Shown here: positions 8,629-18,523 of the stretch, piece after piece
How positions within the stretch are numbered: position 1 is the stretch's first letter
Layout of the letters: every line of letters starts with the position of its first letter
Origin: Natrinema halophilum
Lineage (GTDB): Archaea > Halobacteriota > Halobacteria > Halobacteriales > Natrialbaceae
Length of the DNA: 64,000 nt
Assembly: GCF_013402815.2 (NCBI RefSeq)
Contig: NZ_CP058601.1
Coordinates: forward strand, 3,968,001-4,032,000
Reading direction: 5' to 3'
Made by a program: the position numbers and the translations under genes
Notes under the pieces: generated by a model
What the model was told of the DNA's origin: nothing
Database searches by the model: none
What the model saw: only the letters and a program-made list of their open reading frames with translations

Positions 8629-10617
8629 TCACCTGGTTGCTGGCGACGGCGTGCACAGCGTGACATCCCCGTTCGTATAGACAGTCGCCTGATCAGGTCG
8701 GCAAATTTCCGATCGGGAGATTTGCGTTATTTCTGGGACCCCGTCAGTTGCGTTGAAGTAGGTGCCGGGATTCGATTGTCGAGATCGATAAACAGTGAAT
8801 TTGTACTCATGAGTGCCCTCCGCTGGTAACGTCGCGGGCTTGGTCTCATATCGATCGTACGCACCGGTTCGTCCGATTAGCGTCTGATAGGGGTGATCGG
8901 TGTACAGTTCCTGGCTCGGATCGAGTTCACTTGCCTTCGGTCGGCCGGTGAGTTCGCCGATCGAGTCGACCGCAGCGAGTTCCGATTCTTCGTACGCGAG
9001 GCGCTCGTGATGGTGTGGAAACACGGGATTGTCGACGTTGCTCTCGGCTGAGAACGCCATTGCACCCGGATATATGAGAACGACCACGAGGAGGACGGCG
9101 ACGACCACCCTCGGCGAGAGGTTTCGCCTGAGCGTTCGAAGTCCGACCGCACCGAGGATCGCCATCGGCGCGAAGAGGAACGCGAACCATCGCGTCGGAA
9201 TAAAGTTATCGATGCCGAACATCGGTAGAGCGAGAACGAACACGAGCATGAACGCCGCGGCCAGCAAGAGCGTGAATACGGATTGTTCGGCGCGTCGTCT
9301 ATGAAGAACGTATAGACAACCGACGAAGGTGATGCCAAGCAGGAGCAGGAAACCGAGATTGTCCACGTAGGGGACGACCTGATCTAGTAGCGTCGATGCA
9401 GTCTCTGCTCCCGCCTCGGCCGAACCCGATGAACCTGGGCTTTCGATCGCCAGAAAGCCGGCACTATCTTTGACCGTCTGTTCAAAATATGACAAAACAG
9501 TCTTCAGAAATGAATCTTTGTCCCCGTACGGCGTTACCGACCAGACGAAAATTGTCAGACCGGCGTCGAAGACGACGAGTCCGATGAGGTTGACCGGTTT
9601 TTTCGTCCGGAAGACGCTCGTGTCGAGTCGTGCAAGTCCTAGCGGACCAATCGCGAAGACGAGTTGTGCGAGAAATGCCGCGAGTAACAGCACGAGCATG
9701 ATGAACGTCGATACCTGATGAGTGAATATGACGGCGACGCTGAGGAGGACGAGGAAGGAAAAGTCCCGAGTCGTATACTCGATCCGCATCACGCGAATAA
9801 GCGCGTACAGTACTGCCAGGAAGAAGACCAACCCTAGACTCGTGGGGATGATGTGCATTCCCCACCGCGCGACGTGGCTCCCCATGGCGTACAACGCCGT
9901 CGCCAGAATCGCCCACCGGGTAGAGACGAGCAGATTCGTCGTCGCGTAGACGAGCAAAACCGAGACGGTCAGTACGATGCCCAACGAGAGGTACAGTGCG
10001 CTTCGGATAGGGACATCATACAGAATCGACGAGGTCGCAACCATCAAGTGATAAAACGGCGAGGCGTAATGCTTATTCTCGGAGATAGCATTCAGTGATC
10101 CCTCAGAAACGAGTGACTGAATGAGTCTAGTGTGCGTCCAGATGTCGATCCCGATATACCCCTGTGTTACGTATAGTGCGGTGAACCGGAAGACGGCCGC
10201 AAAGAGGACGATTTGGAGAAGCAGCAGGCCGGGATTGAGATCCTGGTCGCTTGCGAAGACGATCTGAGCGACTACGAGCGTCCCCACGATACCCGACCCA
10301 ACGAAAAACAGCAGCGTTCGCTCGCCCTGGACGACGGATAGCGTGACGAGCCCCGCGAGGCCAACGAAGACGATGCTCGGCAACGCCATCGTCACCGTGG
10401 ACGGAAACGTCAGGTACGTTCCCTCCTCGTTTTGCTGGTACAGGGACAGGAGGTAAAGCGTGCAGGCAGTACCGAGGATGATCGGGACTGTATTCAGATA
10501 TATCTGCGAAGCAAACATCCGCAACGGTAACAGTACGAGGGCGATCAGCAACCCCCCGATCGCCGCGAGAGTATCGAGTCGCAACGGGCGCAGTTCCGAC
10601 AACGAGCTATATTTCAT
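8629..10617 (-). CDS. Multi-spanning GT-C-like glycosyltransferase or oligosaccharide-processing membrane protein
   Basis: 662 residues from the ATG at 10617, which overlaps the end of the upstream glycosyltransferase gene by 11 bases. About 12-14 hydrophobic helices fill residues 15-540, followed by an outer soluble domain of about 120 residues. The first large loop carries IDIWTHTRLIQSL, an acidic/aromatic loop like those of GT-C enzymes that use polyprenyl-phosphate sugars. It is the last gene of the leftward operon 15085 to 8629. A role in transferring or polymerising lipid-linked sugars fits, but a flippase or unknown function is possible. The gene ends at a suspected insertion boundary and may be shortened. 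Confidence 0.6.
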   Translation of the reverse strand: MKYSSLSELRPLRLDTLAAIGGLLIALVLLPLRMFASQIYLNTVPIILGTACTLYLLSLYQQNEEGTYLTFPSTVTMALPSIVFVGLAGLVTLSVVQGERTLLFFVGSGIVGTLVVAQIVFASDQDLNPGLLLLQIVLFAAVFRFTALYVTQGYIGIDIWTHTRLIQSLVSEGSLNAISENKHYASPFYHLMVATSSILYDVPIRSALYLSLGIVLTVSVLLVYATTNLLVSTRWAILATALYAMGSHVARWGMHIIPTSLGLVFFLAVLYALIRVMRIEYTTRDFSFLVLLSVAVIFTHQVSTFIMLVLLLAAFLAQLVFAIGPLGLARLDTSVFRTKKPVNLIGLVVFDAGLTIFVWSVTPYGDKDSFLKTVLSYFEQTVKDSAGFLAIESPGSSGSAEAGAETASTLLDQVVPYVDNLGFLLLLGITFVGCLYVLHRRRAEQSVFTLLLAAAFMLVFVLALPMFGIDNFIPTRWFAFLFAPMAILGAVGLRTLRRNLSPRVVVAVLLVVVLIYPGAMAFSAESNVDNPVFPHHHERLAYEESELAAVDSIGELTGRPKASELDPSQELYTDHPYQTLIGRTGAYDRYETKPATLPAEGTHEYKFTVYRSRQSNPGTYFNATDGVPEITQISRSEICRPDQATVYTNGDVTLCTPSPATR

Positions 10618-11569
10618 GACTAACCTCCATTTGAGGGGTCGCTCCGTCGGCTCTATCGAGAACGCGACGGTACACGTCGAGGACGCGATCACCCATAGAC
10701 TCGAGACCGAGCCCATCGATTACGTCTCGGCCGTTCGTCCGTCGAGTGCCGTCGAGTACGCACTCGAGGCCGGTGATCAATTCATCGTCGGTCGTACCCA
10801 CGATGCAGTTATCGACGTCGTCGATTGTCCGGCGGACGAAGCCGACGGCGGTCGAGACGATCGGGACGTTACAGGCGGCGGCTTCCTTGACGACCATCGG
10901 GCCGCTCTCACGCCGCGAGGTCACGAGAAGAACGTCGCTTGCGTTCATGTAGTAGGGCATCTCTTCGTAGGGAACCTCATCGATCGTTCGCACTTCGAGA
11001 TCGGCGTTGGCCCGATCGACGACGCGTTCGGCCCGCTGAAAGTCCTTGACGTCCCGACTCGGGTCGTACGGAAACAGTGCGATTCGGTCGTCGGTATCCC
11101 ACCCAACTCGCTCGCGGGCCTGGTCGCGGGGGATCGGCCGGAACTGATTCGTATCGACTCCAAAGGGAATCTCCACGTGATCGACATCGAGTTCTCGAGA
11201 CATCACCGGACTTGGGACGATCGTTGCGTCGGCGAACCGGGCACCATATCGGCTAATCCGCCGGAGCCATCCCATATCACTCATCACGTCGGTTCCCCAC
11301 AGTGTCAAGACGACAGGACGGACCGGCTGTGCGATCAGGAACGGTGCAACTAGCCCGTAATGGCCGTGCACGAGGTCATATTCGTCTGACAAAACGTGGG
11401 AAAGCACCTGGGGGTAAAATCGCAGGTAATCGAGCGGCGTCCGCGGCGACTCAGCGCTGTAATCCCCGGGAACGCCGATGACGGTACACTCGATGCCCCG
11501 GTCCTCGAGGACCGCGATCTGCTGTTCGAAAAACGAACGCGTCGATGTGATGAGATGAAGAATGTGCAT
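10607..11569 (-). CDS. GT4-type glycosyltransferase
   Basis: 320 residues from the ATG at 11569 (MHILHLITSTRSFFEQQI); a longer in-frame start would overlap the upstream gene deeply. Fold signs of a GT-B enzyme: an N-terminal Rossmann half with LVHGHYGLVAPFL and VLTLWGTDVM, and a C-terminal nucleotide-sugar half with RESGPMVVKEAAACNVPIV, where a conserved Glu binds the donor ribose. These are hallmarks of the GT4 family of retaining transferases. It starts two bases after the stop of the DUF354 gene, so the two are translationally linked. The sugar is unknown. Confidence 0.85.
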   Translation of the reverse strand: MHILHLITSTRSFFEQQIAVLEDRGIECTVIGVPGDYSAESPRTPLDYLRFYPQVLSHVLSDEYDLVHGHYGLVAPFLIAQPVRPVVLTLWGTDVMSDMGWLRRISRYGARFADATIVPSPVMSRELDVDHVEIPFGVDTNQFRPIPRDQARERVGWDTDDRIALFPYDPSRDVKDFQRAERVVDRANADLEVRTIDEVPYEEMPYYMNASDVLLVTSRRESGPMVVKEAAACNVPIVSTAVGFVRRTIDDVDNCIVGTTDDELITGLECVLDGTRRTNGRDVIDGLGLESMGDRVLDVYRRVLDRADGATPQMEVSHEI

Positions 11570-11571
11570 TC

Positions 11572-12642
11572 TTATCCTGGGTTCGGTGTGGGTGCCGATC
11601 GATTCGAGCTCGCTTCGGCGCCGGCCATCTCGACCTTGCGGACGATGACGTCGGTCACATCGACTTGATCGGCGAGAAGCCGATCGCGACGGCGCTGCCA
11701 CGTCGACTGGTCATCGTCCTCGATAATCGAGACCGCCCGCTCGAGCGAGCGAGCATGACGATCCGCACCGTTGTAGCTGAACACCAGTCCGTACTCCTGA
11801 TCGAGTTCGGTCATGTATCCCAGCGAAAGTGTATTCACATACACTGCCGGGGTGCCGAGAATCGCTGCCTCGGCTGCCATCGTTGCCCCTTCGCCGACGA
11901 AGCAGTCCGCGTAGGCCAGCAAATCGTGCATCCGATCGGGCGCCAGATTGTACCGGTAAGGCTCGAGTTTGGCCGGCAGATCGACCTCTGAGGTGAGCAA
12001 GACGGTTGCGCCAGCGGCCTCGAGGCGGTCGACGACGTCGATAGGATTGTCGAATCCGCCTTGCCCAATGTCGTGAGAGGAGTCCCAACTGCTCAGACGC
12101 ATCACGACGATTGTGTCGTTCGGCGTCAATCCGATATCGTCGAGGACGGAGGGGTCGGGTTTGAACCGGTTCGGATGTAAGTATGCGAGTTCGTGATATC
12201 CGGGGTACCGATACTGCTTCGCACCAATGTCGCCTTGATAGCAGTCCGGCGTACAAACGATATCGGCGAACGGATACGCGAGATTCTTGATGATCTTCGC
12301 ATGCTCCGTGTCGTAGAAGACGACGCTCGTCGCACCGACCACTGATGCTACGTGAGAGGCGGCAACACCACCTATCGCCGTGATCACGTCCGGCTGTAAT
12401 CGCCGCGCTCGGCGCAAAAGCCGAGCCTCGTATGTCGCCTGCACCGCCGCAAGCGAGAACAGCGAGTTCGATTCTCCGGCCAGCACCTCGTGATCGACCT
12501 CGGCTCGCTCGAGTAGTTCGACTGTCACTTCGTTTTCGCGCGCGAAGACGCATATCTCGTGACCCAGCGATTCGAGTTCCCGAATCGCGTGTTTAAAGAA
12601 GTGAACGTGGCCAGGGTGCTGGATCGTTACAATGACACGCAT
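11572..12642 (-). CDS. DUF354-family protein, UDP-GlcNAc 2-epimerase/GT-B-like
   Basis: 356 residues. The start MRVIVTIQHPGHVHFFKHAI and the glycine-rich ADCFVGEGATMAAEAAILGTP segment identify DUF354, a family with the fold of UDP-N-acetylglucosamine 2-epimerase and GT-B transferases. The conserved Asp/His stretch VVFYDTEHAKI is present. Members sit in archaeal sugar clusters and are thought to be glycosyltransferases or epimerases acting on UDP sugars. The ATG shares a base with the stop of the GT2 gene upstream (12642). Which activity it has cannot be decided from sequence alone. Confidence 0.8.
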   Translation of the reverse strand: MRVIVTIQHPGHVHFFKHAIRELESLGHEICVFARENEVTVELLERAEVDHEVLAGESNSLFSLAAVQATYEARLLRRARRLQPDVITAIGGVAASHVASVVGATSVVFYDTEHAKIIKNLAYPFADIVCTPDCYQGDIGAKQYRYPGYHELAYLHPNRFKPDPSVLDDIGLTPNDTIVVMRLSSWDSSHDIGQGGFDNPIDVVDRLEAAGATVLLTSEVDLPAKLEPYRYNLAPDRMHDLLAYADCFVGEGATMAAEAAILGTPAVYVNTLSLGYMTELDQEYGLVFSYNGADRHARSLERAVSIIEDDDQSTWQRRRDRLLADQVDVTDVIVRKVEMAGAEASSNRSAPTPNPG

Positions 12643-13685
12643 TACCGACGCACCCCCATTTTTGCGTTGTCACGAGCGTCGACTTGCATCGCGACCAGAA
12701 GGAGTCCGGCACTTGCCAGAAACGTAAATACAGCCGCCATCGGCTCGCGGACGGATGGCTCTCCGTTTATCACGTTCATAACGCTGATGGACGTGATCGC
12801 GACGGCGCTAGCCAGTGCGGTGATCCCCGACGTATAACAGATGACGGCGGGGTGGCGCCGGTCGGTCGCAAACTGGGCCCACATCCGTCGACAGAAGCCC
12901 CGGAGCAGTGTTACCGACGTCAACGGAACGAACGTTCGATACTCGATCGTACTCTCCTCGTCATCGTATACGGCCGGCATCGACACATCAGCGACGCGCA
13001 TTCCCGCGATGTTCAACCGAACGAGCAAATCGTTCGGGTAATCATGGTCGTCCGGAAGCGACTCGATGTCGACTGCTGACAGCGCTTCGTGTGAAATCGC
13101 AGTGTATCCGTTCTGGGGATCTTGCAGCCGCCAGTACCCGCTTGCTATCTTCGTGAGCTGGGTCAGTAACCAGTTGCCGAACAACCGGAACGGGGGCATC
13201 TCCCGCCGAGAGAGTTGATCAGCGAGCCGGTTTCCCTTCGCGTAGTCGGCGTCGCCTTCCACGATGGGATCCAGCAGCGTCGGGAGCTGATCAGGATCCA
13301 TCTGGCCGTCCGCGTCCATCGTGACTGCAATGTCGACGCCATCGTCCCGTGCGTGGATGTAACCGGTCCGGAGTGCGCCACCAGCACCTTTGTTCTCTGT
13401 ATGGCGAATAGGGACTATCTTCGATCCGACGACGGCGCCGCCGTCAGGGAGCGAGGTCCGTATGCGTTCGCTCGTTTCGTACGCGTCGGTCTCGTCAGTC
13501 CCTTCATCCGCCTGCCTCGAGGCCGCCGCGTACTCCTGTATGATCCGCCAGGTTCCGTCGACCGAGTGGTCGTCGACGGCGTATATGCGATCAACGAAGT
13601 CGGGTATCGTCGCGAGGACATCGCCGATGTGGCCCTCCTCGTTGTACGCCGGGACGATCACGCCAATCGTGTGTCTACGGTACAT
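12642..13685 (-). CDS. GT2 glycosyltransferase, dolichyl-phosphate sugar synthase type
   Basis: 347 residues. The GT-A catalytic part begins IGVIVPAYNEEGHIGDVLAT. DDHSVDG and the metal-binding TMDADGQMDP are both visible. Two C-terminal hydrophobic helices (about 275-335) anchor it. This arrangement is typical of enzymes that load a sugar from a nucleotide onto dolichyl phosphate (DPM1/AglD-like). It overlaps its neighbours by one base on each side (13685 and 12642), so it belongs to the same leftward transcription unit as the sugar dehydrogenase. Confidence 0.87.
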   Translation of the reverse strand: MYRRHTIGVIVPAYNEEGHIGDVLATIPDFVDRIYAVDDHSVDGTWRIIQEYAAASRQADEGTDETDAYETSERIRTSLPDGGAVVGSKIVPIRHTENKGAGGALRTGYIHARDDGVDIAVTMDADGQMDPDQLPTLLDPIVEGDADYAKGNRLADQLSRREMPPFRLFGNWLLTQLTKIASGYWRLQDPQNGYTAISHEALSAVDIESLPDDHDYPNDLLVRLNIAGMRVADVSMPAVYDDEESTIEYRTFVPLTSVTLLRGFCRRMWAQFATDRRHPAVICYTSGITALASAVAITSISVMNVINGEPSVREPMAAVFTFLASAGLLLVAMQVDARDNAKMGVRR

Positions 13686-15085
13686 TATAGACTGCGGTAG
13701 ACGACCTCGACATCCGCTGCGTCTTCCGGTTCGAACGAACCTGCGACGTCTATCAGGGCGACGTCGTCGTCGTGAGCAGCCGCGATGTCGTCTATTTCGA
13801 TGTGCTCGAACGCCGTGTGTGAGGTGGTAAGAACAACGGCGTCGAACCCATCGAGCGATAACGCTTCCTGAACGTCGATGCCGAACGATTCTCGGACTGC
13901 CGCAGGGTCGGCGTACGGATCGTACCCCGTAACCTCGATATCGAACTCACGAAGGTCGTCGACGACGTCGGCCACTTTCGAACTCCGGATGTCGCTGACG
14001 TTCGACTTGTACGTCAGCCCGAGAACCAAAACGCGACTCTCTCGTAGCGTCTTGTTGCACTGGTTTAATGCTTTGATCGTCAACTCGGCGACGTGGTTCG
14101 ACATCGATTCATTTACCTCCCGGCTCGTAAGCGTCAGATCCGGATTTGCCCCGGCGCGTTTTGCCCGATGAGCGAAGAAGTACGGGTCGACTGGAATACA
14201 GTGGCCGCCAACGAGTCCAGGTCGGTAGTCGTGGAAGTTCCACTTCGTCCCCGCCGCCTCGAGTACCTCGCGCGTATCAAGTCCCAACTGCTCGAAGATC
14301 ATCGAGAATTCGTTCATGAGTGCGATGTTGACGTCACGCTGGATGTTCTCGATGACTTTGCAGGCCTCAGCAACCTCGATCGAGGGAGCGCGGTGAACTC
14401 CGGCGTCGACGATGGATTCGTACAACGCCGCTACGTCGTCGAGAACTTTGTCGGACTGTGCGCTGACGACTTTAACCACGTTCTCGAGTCCGTGTTCGCC
14501 ATCAGCTGGTGTTGCACGCTCCGGTGAGTACCCGACGAAGAAATCCTCGCCTGCCGTCAGATCGGATGCAGTTTCGAGTGCGGGAATGAGAACTTCGTGT
14601 GTCGAGCCCGGATAGACGGTCGATTCGAGGATAACTGTCGTTCCTGGGTCCATCTTGGAGCCGACAGTGGTCGCCGCGCTTTCGATATAACTGAGATCAG
14701 GCCGGTCGTCGTCGTCGATCGGTGTCGGAACGGTGATGATGACGTAATCGGCTTCACTGATTTCGGATGCGTCCGCGGTGTACGCTATGTCGTCGTCTTG
14801 AATTGCTTCGTCCGAGAGGTCACCGGTTGTGTCGGTACCCGATTGCAGTCTCTTTACCGTCGTTTCGTCGATATCGTACCCGATGACGCGGTAGTTTGAC
14901 TGCGCGAACCCGACCGCGAGTGGCAGTCCGACGTAGCCAAGCCCGACGACACAGATCGTCGCTTCACGCGTCGACTGATCCGACGGATGCTCGAGGGTTG
15001 TTCCGTCGTGATTTGTTTCGATCGCATGAAGGTCGTTCTCTCGATCGTCTGCTCGCTTCTCCGTGTCGCTGATTATTGTGGTCAT
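13685..15085 (-). CDS. UDP-sugar 6-dehydrogenase (WecC/Ugd family)
   Basis: 466 residues from the ATG at 15085; upstream in-frame residues look non-coding. After a polar leader of about 40 residues comes an NAD-binding Rossmann motif, GLGYVG, at 48-53. The catalytic cysteine is C296 in GGHCIPVDPYF. A third, UDP-binding domain follows with LGLTYKSNVSDIRSSK. The family oxidises UDP-glucose, UDP-ManNAc or similar sugars twice at C6 to uronates using NAD+. The best match is the UDP-N-acetylmannosaminuronate branch. It is the first gene of the glycan operon. Uronates made here could be amidated by the synthase-like protein at 3541. Confidence 0.9.
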   Translation of the reverse strand: MTTIISDTEKRADDRENDLHAIETNHDGTTLEHPSDQSTREATICVVGLGYVGLPLAVGFAQSNYRVIGYDIDETTVKRLQSGTDTTGDLSDEAIQDDDIAYTADASEISEADYVIITVPTPIDDDDRPDLSYIESAATTVGSKMDPGTTVILESTVYPGSTHEVLIPALETASDLTAGEDFFVGYSPERATPADGEHGLENVVKVVSAQSDKVLDDVAALYESIVDAGVHRAPSIEVAEACKVIENIQRDVNIALMNEFSMIFEQLGLDTREVLEAAGTKWNFHDYRPGLVGGHCIPVDPYFFAHRAKRAGANPDLTLTSREVNESMSNHVAELTIKALNQCNKTLRESRVLVLGLTYKSNVSDIRSSKVADVVDDLREFDIEVTGYDPYADPAAVRESFGIDVQEALSLDGFDAVVLTTSHTAFEHIEIDDIAAAHDDDVALIDVAGSFEPEDAADVEVVYRSL

Positions 15086-15438
15086 GAGTGATGCATTGTC
15101 GCTGCCCCGCCGCACTCGGTCGTGTGACGGTGACCGTTCGGTATCGTTGCACCCGCAATCGCGGGGACGTGCGTCAAAATCGCCAAGTCGGTGGCGGGGG
15201 TTTACTATACCGCGAATAAACAGATGCGCTAGATACAACGTGCAAAACTCCACGTTGGTGGGCTGCTGACAGCGGTCTCGGCTGAACGGCCGCTCGTCGG
15301 CGCTCTCTCTTAGAACGTTGTTAAATACACCTGTACTGGTCTATAATGAAGGCCCCGTGGAGCCGATTCCCAGTGCGGTCGAAGAGTTCACAACGCTCGT
15401 AGCTCGCTCACGCATCGGCCGCAGCAGAACCGCGAATC
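15086..15438. promoter_or_regulatory. Divergent promoter region between sugar dehydrogenase and regulator
   Basis: 353 bases with no convincing gene. TTAAATACACC at 15319-15329 is a TATA-like element. The region must hold the leftward promoter of the glycan operon and the rightward promoter of the DUF7343-type regulator. Confidence 0.4.
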
Positions 15439-16089
15439 ATGGTGTCCACTTCCCAGGTCGGAGTCAGAGCCCCGCTCGCATCGATTCATAGCAATGTCTC
15501 GATTCACACGGGTTCGGCCCCGACGATTTCCCACCAGGACGTTCACGTGTTTGCTTCGAGAGCGATCGGTCAGCCGATCGGAGATCAGTCCGACGCACCC
15601 TTGCTCTTGTTGCAACCGCTTCGCGCGACGTCATTGTGGGAGAACGCCCTTATCGCGGTTCTGTTCCTGTTGATCATCGGTCTCGTTGGTATTCGTGTAG
15701 CCGAAACGTTGTCAAACCGCAATCTTGAGATTTCGTCGCTGCCGTTGATCACAGAGGCGACAAACCGCGCCGACGATGTGACCCACTCGCAAACAGCCGA
15801 TCACCTCGCGTACGAATACTATTTGTCGCCGGAAACACCACCCGAACTCTTGAGCGACGAGGGAAAGGTGGTTCGTTTGCTGGTCGCAAATCACGGCCGC
15901 ATTCGGCAGCATCGGATTACTGAAGAAACTGGTTGGTCGAAGTCGAAGGTGAGCCGGATCTGTTCGCGAATGCACGCTGATGGCACAATTGAGAAGGCAT
16001 CAGTTGGTCGAGAGAACGTCATTACCCTGTCCGAACGAACGTCAGACGGCCAGGCACACTCAGACGACGTCGAAAACCCGCTTCCGTAA
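15439..16089 (+). CDS. Membrane-anchored winged-helix regulator (DUF7343/MarR-like)
   Basis: 216 residues. One hydrophobic helix lies at about 69-88 (ALIAVLFLLIIGLVGIRV). A C-terminal winged helix spans about 135-195: LLSDEGKVVRLLVANHGRI followed by a recognition helix in WSKSKVSRICSRM and the wing IEKASVGRENVITL. This pattern matches the haloarchaeal DUF7343 group. The first 65 residues would be outside the cell, and a later ATG could be the true start. Placed head-to-head with the glycan operon, it is a candidate regulator of it (inference). Confidence 0.7.
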   Translation: MVSTSQVGVRAPLASIHSNVSIHTGSAPTISHQDVHVFASRAIGQPIGDQSDAPLLLLQPLRATSLWENALIAVLFLLIIGLVGIRVAETLSNRNLEISSLPLITEATNRADDVTHSQTADHLAYEYYLSPETPPELLSDEGKVVRLLVANHGRIRQHRITEETGWSKSKVSRICSRMHADGTIEKASVGRENVITLSERTSDGQAHSDDVENPLP

Positions 16090-16566
16090 GCACGCACGGT
16101 TGTAGCATCCATTGGCGCTAGGTGGAAGTCGTATCGAATCCAACCGACCACCGGAAACGGTGGCCTCCGTTTCGGCCCGTTTTCAAAGCCCACTACGGCC
16201 CTTTGATCAATAGATCGACAGTGAATATCAATACTATCCCACGTCACGAATCGTGTTTATCGCACTGGTAAGAAATGAACACGACTGCTTGAAGTTACGA
16301 CCGGAGAGGTTTTTCTGTGGCGGTACTCGCAGTTTCAGCCCGATTCGGTCTGGCGTTCTGAGTCAGAATTTCAGACGCTGTCCGTCACCGAACGGAAAAA
16401 CCGAACGCCATGTAGATTGCAGCCCATGAAAAGGTATAGTGTATTATACAGCCGATAGTTACCGACTTATTCGTGGTATAGTAATGGCCGCAGTCACTCG
16501 TGGTGGGAGTAGAGACCCGTTCCGTTCCGCAGCGGACGGCGGGTACGGGTAGGAAACGAGATACCA
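16090..16566. other. Intergenic stretch, 477 bases
   Basis: No gene seen. A TATA-like, imperfectly palindromic GTATAGTGTATTATAC lies at 16434-16449, and GGTATAGTAATG at 16474-16485. They may drive the small ORF plus glmS. Confidence 0.35.
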
Positions 16567-16713
16567 ATGACACGAAACAACCCTACGCACCAGCCAGCCG
16601 TCTCGAACCGCCTCGATACGCGCGACGGACTCGTCGATTGGTCCATCGCTGACCGCTCGACCGGCGGGATACCGTGGTCAACAACCGTCGATCGAACGGA
16701 GGTGATCGGTTAA
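16567..16713 (+). CDS. Small 48-residue ORF coupled to glmS
   Basis: ATG at 16567 to TAA at 16711-16713, 48 residues, beginning MTRNNPTHQPAVSNR. The stop shares its last base with the glmS start (TAATG), and the glmS Shine-Dalgarno sequence lies inside this frame, so translation of the two would be coupled. Codon use looks coding-like, but I recognise no family. It could be a leader peptide or simply upstream sequence open by chance. Confidence 0.3.
   Translation: MTRNNPTHQPAVSNRLDTRDGLVDWSIADRSTGGIPWSTTVDRTEVIG
16698..16707 (+). promoter_or_regulatory. Strong ribosome binding site of glmS
   Basis: GGAGGTGATC is a full match to the 3' end of archaeal 16S rRNA and ends five bases before the ATG at 16713. 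It fixes that ATG, which gives the required MCGI N-terminus. Confidence 0.8.
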
Positions 16714-18523
16714 TGTGCGGTATTATCGCGCGAATCGGCCACGGCAATGCGACGGAAACGCTGCTTTCAGGCCTCGAGAATCTTGAATACAGGGGCTACG
16801 ACTCAGCGGGTATCGCCGTCCAGAACGGTTCCGGCGTCAAGGTCCACAAGTGTTCGGGTGAGGTATCTGACCTCAAGTCGACCCTGAACACTCATCCGCA
16901 CGGAAACATGGGGGATTGGTCACACTCGCTGGAGTACCCACGGGCCGCCGACCGACGAGAACGCCCATCCGCATACGGACACAGCAGGAGACGTTGCTGT
17001 CGTCCACAATGGTGTCATCGATAATTACGACGAGCTCCGGGTCGAACTCCAGGCGATGGGTCATGTTTTCGAAAGCGGACACTGATACGGAAGTCATTCC
17101 GCACCTCATCGACGAATACCGAGAATCGACCGGCGATACCGAACTGGCAGTTCGACAGGCGGTCGACACCCTCGAAGGAAGCTACGCGATCGCCGCGATC
17201 GTCGACGGCGAGGAAGCCGTGTACGCTGCGCGAAAGGGATCGCCGCTCGTCCTCGGCCTCGACGATACGGAGTGGTTCCTCGCCAGCGACGTTCCGGCGT
17301 TCTTGGATTACACTGACGAAGTAATCTATCTCGAAGATGGTGATATGGTCGTCCTCGAACCAGATTCCTACCGTATTACCGATCTCGATGGAAACCCACT
17401 CGAGCGGCCGACTGACACCGTCGACTGGGATCCGGAAGATGCGGGGAAAGGCGGGTACGACCACTATATGCTGAAGGAGATCGATACGCAGCCGACTTCT
17501 CTCGCGAATACGATCGAAGGCCGGATCGACGACGGGGCCGTTTCGTTCGAGGACCTCCCGTCAGGCACGTTCGAGGGCATTGGCTCCGTCCAGTTTATCG
17601 CCTGCGGAACGTCGTATCACGCAGCCATGTACGGCGGGCAGCTGTTGCGGTCCGCCGGCGTTCGGACGGAAGTCCTTCGCGCGAGCGAGTACGAATCGAT
17701 GACCGGCCCGGTCGACGAATCGACGCTCGTCGTCGCAGTCACCCAGAGCGGCGAAACCGCTGACACGCTGGATGCGGTTCGAAGCGCGTCCGATCGGGGC
17801 GCACGAACGCTCGCCGTGACGAACGTCGTCGGCTCGACCGCCGCACGCGAGTCCGACGACGCAGTCTACATCCGCGCCGGCCCGGAAGTCGGGGTGGCGG
17901 CGACAAAAACGTTCTCTTCGCAGGCAGTCACGCTCGCATTGCTCTCCCAGCAGATCGCTGCTGACGCACCGGATGCAACCCCTGTCGCTGACCGAGCATC
18001 GATGCTCGAGTCCCTCAAGGACCTCCCGGAGCACGTCGAAACCGTCCTCGACTCGAACCGAGCGGAGACGCTCGCCCGCAAATATTTCGACAGCGAGTCG
18101 TATTTCTTCATTGGCAGCGGTCTCGGGCACTCGGTGGCGCTCGAGGGTGCGTTGAAGTTCAAGGAAATCACGTACGAGCACGCGGAAGGATTTGCCTCAG
18201 GCGAGCTCAAACACGGTCCACTCGCCCTCGTGACCGAAGAGACGCCGGTGTTTGCAGTATACACCGGCGGCGAAGACGAGAAGACGAAAACGAATGCCAT
18301 CGAGGCACAGTCTCGCGGGGCGCCAATCGTCGCAGTTGGTCCGGACGAGCATTCTCTCGTAGACGTTGCCGATGCACACCTGTCGGTACCGAATACGCAT
18401 CCGGTCTGGGCGGGACTGCTCGCGAACGTCCAATTGCAACTGCTTTCCTACTACGCTGCGAAGTTGCTCGAGCGACCGATCGATAAGCCGCGTAATCTCG
18501 CAAAGAGCGTCACGGTCGAATGA
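16713..18523 (+). pseudogene. glmS: glmS, glucosamine-6-phosphate synthase, broken by two +1 frameshifts
   Basis: GlmS makes glucosamine 6-phosphate from fructose 6-phosphate and glutamine, the entry to amino-sugar synthesis. The N-terminus MCGII with catalytic Cys2 is intact. After HGNMG an extra G in the run 16910-16914 shifts the frame; the continuation ([20 protein letters not shown], then [10 protein letters not shown]) is one frame over. A second extra G at 17077-17078 (AGCGGACACT) shifts again, and from [10 protein letters not shown] the frame is open to 18523. Two SIS sugar-isomerase domains follow (CGTSYHAAMYGGQLL; SGLGHSVALEGALKFKE) and the usual C-terminal KSVTVE. Apart from the two bases the gene looks fully conserved, so sequencing error is as likely as true decay. 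Confidence 0.88.
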
